From Pelargonium cotyledonis (Eukaryota > Streptophyta > Magnoliopsida > Geraniales > Geraniaceae), in NCBI GenBank assembly GCA_036897625.1, contig JAYMTA010000551.1, positions 1 through 26,988 of the forward strand: a DNA stretch of 26,988 bases, in the 5' to 3' direction. The number at the start of each line of letters is the position of its first letter. Position 1 is the stretch's first letter. Shown here piece by piece: positions 21,961 to 26,988 of this stretch. The notes under the pieces are model-generated. The model ran no database searches. It was not told the origin of the DNA and saw nothing but the letters and a program-made list of their open reading frames with translations. The translations under genes and the position numbers were made by a program.

Positions 21961-23284
21961 CCCATAAACATTTCTCCTTCCTAAATTCTAGCTTCCTCAG
22001 CTAGCTATTCTTGGTGCTTGCTCATTTTTAGCAGAATCTCCAATTATAGGAGCAATATAATAAACCAAACACATCCATTGATGAAGATGTTACAATCTGC
22101 TGGACCCAGGTACGTGCTTTTTCTTGATTCATCTTCTCCAACTCACGTTTCTTTTTTAAGCGTTTTGCATGGAATTCTATAACAATCTTCTTGTTATTGA
22201 GTTTCTGATAGTTAAAACAGCTCTGTGAGCGTTCTTGGGTTTTTGAATATTGTGTTGAATGATTTGTTTGGGCGGTTCTTGTTTTGAAGATCAATAAGGT
22301 TTACTGAGAATTGTAAGAGGAGTTCGTCATCGGCCGTGTGTAAGGGTGTCCCCGGAAAAGGGAGCCCTCTGATCACATCAGAATTCAGGCCACGGTCTTT
22401 GAAGTCTCTCCCACAAAAGCCCAACTCCAACGGTTAAAAATTTATCCAAGGTATGTGTATGTATGTATGTATATATATGACTAGCTTTTGAGTTTGTGTG
22501 GTTCCATCTTTGATGTTTTGTGGCATTCTCTATTGGGTTTTGTTGGGATTGTTTGGCTGTAATTGGGTTCTTTTAGAGCGATCACGCAAGAGTAAAGTTG
22601 TTGTTTTGAGGTAGAGGACTCGAGAGTTCTAGAAAAGAAGAGATTTTAATGTGTGCGTGAGTGGTTTTAACGCAACAGTAAAGTTGTTGTCTGTTGACTT
22701 TGAGGTCGAGGGAGAAGAAAACAATCTCTATTTGATTCACAGTAAAAAAATTTATAGTCGGGTGAAGAAAACAATATCTACTATATACGCAAATGACTTT
22801 TTGAGACATTGAAATGATGGAATTGCATCTTATTTCATATAGGATTTGTGTGCATAGGACTCTTTTCTTGGACTCCAAAAAAACCTTTTTTAGTTCTTAA
22901 GGATCTTTCTTTGATGTTTTGTAGCACTCTCTTGGGTTTTGTTGAATGTTGAGTTTGTTTATAGTAGTATTTTTGGAGAATGGTAAAGTTGTCTCTCGAC
23001 TTTGAGGTCGAGGGAATAGTTTCTAGTCTATACATAAACAGTGGATTTGCGGGACAAGATATTACATGTTATGTTGTATACATAAATGATGGTTTTTAGA
23101 CTCCACATTCGTTGAATTGTTTCACTTATTAACGTAGTGATAAGATTGCGTCTCCGATTGCATTTATATGTCATGTAACATACATAAATGATTATTTTCA
23201 GATCCTGCAACAGCAAAATCGAAACTTAACCCGTAACACGTGTTGCACAATCAGGTTCTTGGCGTTCATCGAACACATCATTAA
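21961..23284 (+). promoter_or_regulatory. Probable spliced 5' leader of the coiled-coil gene, with a spliced upstream ORF
   Basis: A donor CCCAG/GTACGT at 22109/22110 and an acceptor TTTTGAAG at 22289 join in frame. From the ATG at 22081 they give a 58-residue ORF starting MKMLQSAGPRSIRF and ending PQKPNSNG, stop TAA at 22436-22438. A strong donor CCAAG/GTATGT follows at 22450/22451. Acceptors at 23201 (TTATTTTCAG) or 23254 (CACAATCAG) would join to the exon carrying the main ATG at 23285. The ORF is rich in Ser, Lys and Pro, as are the N-termini of related WEB proteins. It may be an upstream ORF or a severed N-terminus. A palindromic G-box, AACACGTGTT, lies at 23235-23244. All splice choices are inferred. 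Confidence 0.45.
22504..23190 (+). repeat. Imperfect internal duplications in the leader intron
   Basis: TTTGATGTTTTGTGGCATTC then TTGGGTTTTGTTG (about 22509-22545) recurs near 22911-22945 with few changes. The phrase TAAAGTTGT...GACTTTGAGGTCGAGGG occurs near 22679-22712 and 22984-23015, with a weaker copy near 22593. ATACATAAATGAT recurs near 23079 and 23181. The intron thus seems to have grown by one or more duplications of about 300-400 bp that have since diverged. Confidence 0.55.
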
Positions 23285-25336
23285 ATGGCGGATCCTGAAG
23301 TGGTAGAAGACAAGTCAGGTGCAAAGAAACAATTGCACTCAACAGTGGTAGAAAGAGACCGAGCTCTAGACGAGCTCAAGGGCATGAAAAGGGTGGCCGA
23401 AGAGGCCAACCGGAGCCCCGCCGCCCCCTTACCCGCCCAGCCAAAAGTCACCTCCGAGCTCGATATGATCAAACAACAACTACTCAACACCAAGCAACAG
23501 TTGAAGATCAAAGACCGGAGCATCAGGAATTTGAAATCCGAGGCCGAACGGGCAAAAAAGTTGGAAGCAAAATTAGGGGAAAAAGATTCCTTGTTGGACA
23601 AGTTATCAAGAGAAATGAAGACTCACAAGGCATCCGAGTCAAGAATCCGCGAGCTCGAGCTCGAGTTGGAGGAAAGGCGGGAATCTGAGATGAAAATGCT
23701 CGATTCATTGATGACTCAGACGAAACAGCTCGAGCAAACCAAGATTTGGCTCGAAGAATACAAGCTAATGGAAAAATCGAAGGGCTCGAAAAACGGAGGG
23801 TACCCGAAAATGCTGGGATTGAACATAGAACTAGACAACCTGAGATCGGAGCTACACTTGGCGAAGGACAATCTTGCACGGGCCGATGAGAGCGAGCGAA
23901 AAGCCTCGTCCCGGGCCAAAGGCTTGCTCGAGGAGCTCAGTAGAGTAAAAACCGAGCTGAGTTTAGTGGCGGAAGCCGAAGAAAATGGCAAAAGGGCGAT
24001 GGATGATCTCGCGTTCGCCTTGAAAGAAGTCGCGACAGAAGCTAATCAATCGAAAGAGAAGCTCAATATAATGCAACGGGACATGGACCGAGCCAAATCC
24101 GAGGCTGCTCAGGCCAAGTTCTTGCTAAAAAGCATGGAGAATCGGTACAAGGCTTTGTTGGACGAGGCCAGGAAAGAGGCGGAGCAGCACAAGAACAACT
24201 CCGAGAGGCTCCGGCTAGAGGCCGAGGAGTCGCAAATGGCGTGGCACGAGAAGGAGACCATGTTCATCAAGTGCATCAAGCAAGGCGAGGAGGAAACCGC
24301 CCTCGCGAAGCGCGAGAATTGCAGGCTCATCGAGGGCCTATCCGAGGCAAAACGCATGATCAACACGGGCAAAGAGGAGAACAAGAAGCTCCGGGACATC
24401 CTAAAACAAGCCCTCAACGAGGCAAACGTCGCTAAAGAGGCCGCGGGGATAGCGAGGCAGGAAAATTCCCAACTCAAGGACAATGTAGCCGAAAAGGAAA
24501 GCGCCCTAGAGATCCTGAGCAGGGAAATCGAGAACCTACGACACAACGAGGCCATGGCGCAAGACAAGATCAAAGAACTCGAAAAGCTCCTTTGCGAGGC
24601 AGAGGGCTCGAAAAACGAGTCTAAACCCGAAGTAATTGAGGAAGAACATAAACTGAGTACCCCGAAATCCACCAAGAAGGAGCCTACTAAAGAGCTCAAA
24701 ACCTTGGCAGAAGAGTTCAAAGACTTCAAAACCAACCCCCCGAAAGAGCCCAAAGAGCCTAAAGACCCCCCGAAAGAGGTTAAAGAGGCCAAAGACACCA
24801 AGAACCCGACAGACAAAGAAGAGAAACCTGAGAAACCCGCTCAAAACCCTAAAGAAGTCCCCAAGATTCCTAAGGAACCCACCAAAGACCCGAAGATCCC
24901 GAACCCGAAAGACTTCAGAGAAAAGGAGAATAACCTCAAGAAACTCAGCAGAAACTGCAGCCTCAATCTAAAAGAGTTGAAAACATCCATGAACAAGGAA
25001 ATGAAGATCAATCCTAAGGAGATCAAGCCCGTAATGAACAACGATTACGACTATGAAGACGAAGATTCATTGATGGAAGATCCTTTAAAAGGATCTATAT
25101 TCGACACAGCTTCTCCGGTGTCTCGCACGCCTCCACACCACAAGAAGTCCCTTTCTCTGTCGTTCGCGGACGATAGGACGATGAGTACAGCAGAGTTTTC
25201 GGACCACGATGAAGATACGGATCAGGAGCATGATCAAATAGACAAGAGCTCGAGAAAGAGGAGACCATTGTTCAAGAGATTTGGGAACATGTTGGTGAGA
25301 AAAAGCTTTCACAGAAGAGAGCCAATGGTTGAGTGA
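23285..25336 (+). CDS. Coiled-coil protein, WEB family (DUF827)-like, 683 aa
   Basis: WEB-type proteins are plant coiled-coil proteins; founding members WEB1 and PMI2 help control light-driven chloroplast movement, but many relatives are uncharacterised. The coding region is one uninterrupted exon. A TAA sits directly before the ATG in the same frame (23282-23284), which fixes this start for the exon. Residues about 55-450 are a long heptad-type coiled coil (for example RDRALDELKGMKRVAEEAN, RIRELELELEERRESEMKML, LEILSREIENLRHNE). Residues about 455-545 are extremely rich in Lys, Pro and Glu, with repeated PKEP/PKDP units. An acidic patch (DYDYEDEDSLMED) follows at about 587-599, then a Ser/Pro segment (SPVSRTPPHHKKSLSLSF) and a basic tail (SSRKRRPLFKRFGNMLVRKS). 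No transmembrane segment or clear transit peptide is seen. The exon is much richer in GC than its flanks. Other coiled-coil families (for example ROP interactors) cannot be excluded. Confidence 0.85.
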   Translation: MADPEVVEDKSGAKKQLHSTVVERDRALDELKGMKRVAEEANRSPAAPLPAQPKVTSELDMIKQQLLNTKQQLKIKDRSIRNLKSEAERAKKLEAKLGEKDSLLDKLSREMKTHKASESRIRELELELEERRESEMKMLDSLMTQTKQLEQTKIWLEEYKLMEKSKGSKNGGYPKMLGLNIELDNLRSELHLAKDNLARADESERKASSRAKGLLEELSRVKTELSLVAEAEENGKRAMDDLAFALKEVATEANQSKEKLNIMQRDMDRAKSEAAQAKFLLKSMENRYKALLDEARKEAEQHKNNSERLRLEAEESQMAWHEKETMFIKCIKQGEEETALAKRENCRLIEGLSEAKRMINTGKEENKKLRDILKQALNEANVAKEAAGIARQENSQLKDNVAEKESALEILSREIENLRHNEAMAQDKIKELEKLLCEAEGSKNESKPEVIEEEHKLSTPKSTKKEPTKELKTLAEEFKDFKTNPPKEPKEPKDPPKEVKEAKDTKNPTDKEEKPEKPAQNPKEVPKIPKEPTKDPKIPNPKDFREKENNLKKLSRNCSLNLKELKTSMNKEMKINPKEIKPVMNNDYDYEDEDSLMEDPLKGSIFDTASPVSRTPPHHKKSLSLSFADDRTMSTAEFSDHDEDTDQEHDQIDKSSRKRRPLFKRFGNMLVRKSFHRREPMVE

Positions 25337-25939
25337 TCAATGGAGAGTTTTGTAATGTTGTGATGTAAAGATTGTTTGGTTTGTAACTCTCTTTTTTTTT
25401 TTTCCCGGAAAAGAAAAGGCAAGAAAATTTTCTCCCATTTGGTTTGTTAGCATTTTTTTTTTTCAATCCAAATTTGTGTTACTCTTGTTTCTTGTAAAAA
25501 GATTGTATTTAAGTTCTTTTTATATAAAGATTTGTTTTGTTAAATCAAAGAGAATGTTTAGTTTTGGTCACCAAACTATTCATTCGATTCCAAATTGATA
25601 CTCATTTTGATTTTCATAAAATTGACCGTTATGGGCTTTTAAGTACAGCTAAATTTGAAATTCTTTGGGGCTTGGACTGCAGTTACTAACTGCAACGAAA
25701 GAAACAAAATGGGGATTTGACTTAAGTTGGCCCTTTAAATTCAACTATTTTATCTTACAAAACTAATTGAGCTATTTTGGTCTGATATTCTCTAAAACCA
25801 AGAAAACCTTATTGAATCCCTCACTTTAATGCGAAATGGGTTATCGTAAAAAAAAAAGAAAAAACTATGGCTTTGATTTTGGGCTTTTAGGCTATAGCTT
25901 CAAACTATAGTTAAAGACTTTAGTGTCGTGATTTGCAAT
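25337..25939. other. 3' flank of the coiled-coil gene, no further gene
   Basis: The 3' untranslated region likely ends within 25480-25560 (T-rich, TATATAAAG near 25520). The rest is AT-rich sequence with short poly-A and poly-T runs. Confidence 0.4.
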
Positions 25940-26540
25940 TTTGTACAACATATGTTGTTTTGGATTATTTTAAAGTCGTTTAAATAGTGTTTTAGTCTTT
26001 TCTTTGTTTTCCACTCTATCAACTTAATGTCGGGTTGAGCGGATCCAATATAGGATGTTAACACAACAATACTATTTCTAGTGCAAGTGACAACAAAGGG
26101 AGTCGTCAAGTCAAGAGAGAGAAGCAACAGTGAACATGAACACAAGTCACGTGCTCGAAACGAGACTGCACACTCGAATCAATCCTAAAATTAAAACTCG
26201 TAGCTCGGTACGACATATATCGTTATGGGCTATTTTAAAGTCGTTAGAAGAGTGTTTTACACTTTTCATTATTCTACGATGTACCAATTTGAATATTTGG
26301 GCTGAGCGGATGCTACTTCTAAATTCTAATACAAGTGACAACAAAGAAAGAGAATCATTGTAAACAAAAACAAACATACAAATAAACCACATCCTCAGAA
26401 TGAGACAACACGCTCGAAAAAGACCCTAAGACTACCATTACGAGATTTTAAAGTTGTTTGAAGGGCGGTTTAGGCATTTTATTATTTTCCGCTCTTCTAT
26501 CAACTTGAATATTGGGTTTGGCGGATGCAATATTTAGGAT
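25940..26540 (+). repeat. Three diverged tandem repeat units
   Basis: The landmark ATTTTAAAGTCGTT (or TTGTT) occurs near 25967, 26232 and 26446. Each is followed about 30-60 bases later by a TTTTCxxxxTCTATCAACTT-like phrase and then by TTGGG(T/C)TGAGCGGAT or GGGTTTGGCGGATG. Units 1 and 2 share CAAGTGACAACAAAG and later a CTCGAAA(C/A)GAG-like phrase. Spacing is about 265 and 214 bp. The units are too diverged to be young. They could be satellite-like or part of a decayed mobile element. Confidence 0.6.
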
Positions 26541-26988
26541 GGTTTGGTGGATACGTGTTGGGACTATGCATTTACATGGTGTTAATAAGGAGGACCACTC
26601 TATGCCACCTCTCTTGGAAGACAAGAATATTTATTCACCTATCTATTTCACAACTCTCAATCCATTGAATGAGTCTATGATTGTAGCTGGTACAAACATG
26701 GAATTATAAGGATATGTATACGAGAACATATTGCACTTTTATTCAATAATTCAAACTAATACATAAGAAATAGGAGAAAAGAATTGCCGAATTAGCAACC
26801 TTCGATAGGGAGAAGAGAATACTCAGTTTATAGTAAAGAGACTGAGATCGAGAAATTAAGAAAAAAATTACCAATACGGTAATCTTCGAAAGAGAAAAAG
26901 AATTACAGAGAGATGAGAACCTAACAGCTAACCAAAAAACTAAACCAAAATATTCGACCCCCTAACTCCTAAGCCAAATAACCTATAA
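26541..26988. other. Window end, no supported gene
   Basis: An open frame of about 65 codons ends at 26709 (for example PPLLEDKNIYSPIYFTTLNP), but it has no recognised family and no splice context. It could be a fragment of coding sequence. Near 26785-26915 the phrase ATTGCCGAATTAGCAACCTT and the similar ATTACCAATACGGTAATCTT form an imperfect direct repeat about 85 bp apart. Nothing else is recognised. Confidence 0.3.

Noticed and set aside
24109-24816. 235-codon open frame on the minus strand inside the coiled-coil gene
   Set aside because: It is the Ser/Leu-rich antisense shadow of the Glu/Lys-rich coding strand.
26700-26988. Possible fragment of a long terminal repeat at the window end
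   Set aside because: No matching second repeat, no primer-binding site, polypurine tract or element coding sequence is visible, so the call cannot be supported.

Overview
The window is nuclear DNA from a flowering plant, most likely a eudicot. The evidence is AT-rich intergenic DNA, short GT-AG introns in compact genes, a plant-type histone H3.3 gene, Stowaway MITEs with the CTCCCTCCGTCC-type end, and a plant coiled-coil protein of the WEB (DUF827) type. There is no operon structure, rRNA or CRISPR. Every gene I can support lies on the + strand. The species cannot be fixed from this sequence alone.

Layout. Positions 1-253 may hold the last coding exon of a gene that begins outside the window; I do not recognise it. 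From 254 to about 9,800 lies roughly 9.5 kb of intergenic DNA. It holds a Stowaway MITE (6132-6384), a G-rich 773-bp insertion bounded by a perfect 16-bp direct repeat (6807-7611, probably a non-LTR retroelement derivative), degenerate repeats, and an inverted-repeat element (about 8695-9748) that ends about 200 bp before the next start codon. Positions 9948-16828 hold a nine-exon gene for a plant SCAI homologue (DUF3550/UPF0682). Its exons join in frame to exactly 596 codons plus a stop. Its introns are crowded with repeats, and intron 6 appears to be a GC-AG intron. Positions 17535-17700 carry an 82-bp tandem duplication. Positions 18369-19990 hold an intron-bearing histone H3.3 gene with TATA box, three CCGTCC boxes, a leader intron and four coding exons that give the full 136-residue protein. 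A relic of a pentatricopeptide-repeat gene lies near 21.1 kb. Positions 23285-25336 encode a 683-residue coiled-coil protein in one coding exon, preceded by a probable spliced leader containing a spliced upstream ORF. The last 1.5 kb has diverged tandem repeats and no convincing gene.

The three main genes look like independent single-copy nuclear genes. One (H3.3) is chromatin-related. SCAI is a nuclear transcription and repair cofactor in animals. The third is a cytoplasmic or organelle-linked coiled-coil protein. Nothing in the sequence ties them into one pathway, and I do not see a clear new biological system. The most unusual features are the SCAI introns (an amplified motif block carrying acceptor-like sites, and a (TC)22-CAG decoy followed at once by a stop codon), the GC donor of intron 6, the TSD-flanked G-rich insertion, and the possible cut-off N-terminus in the leader of the coiled-coil gene.
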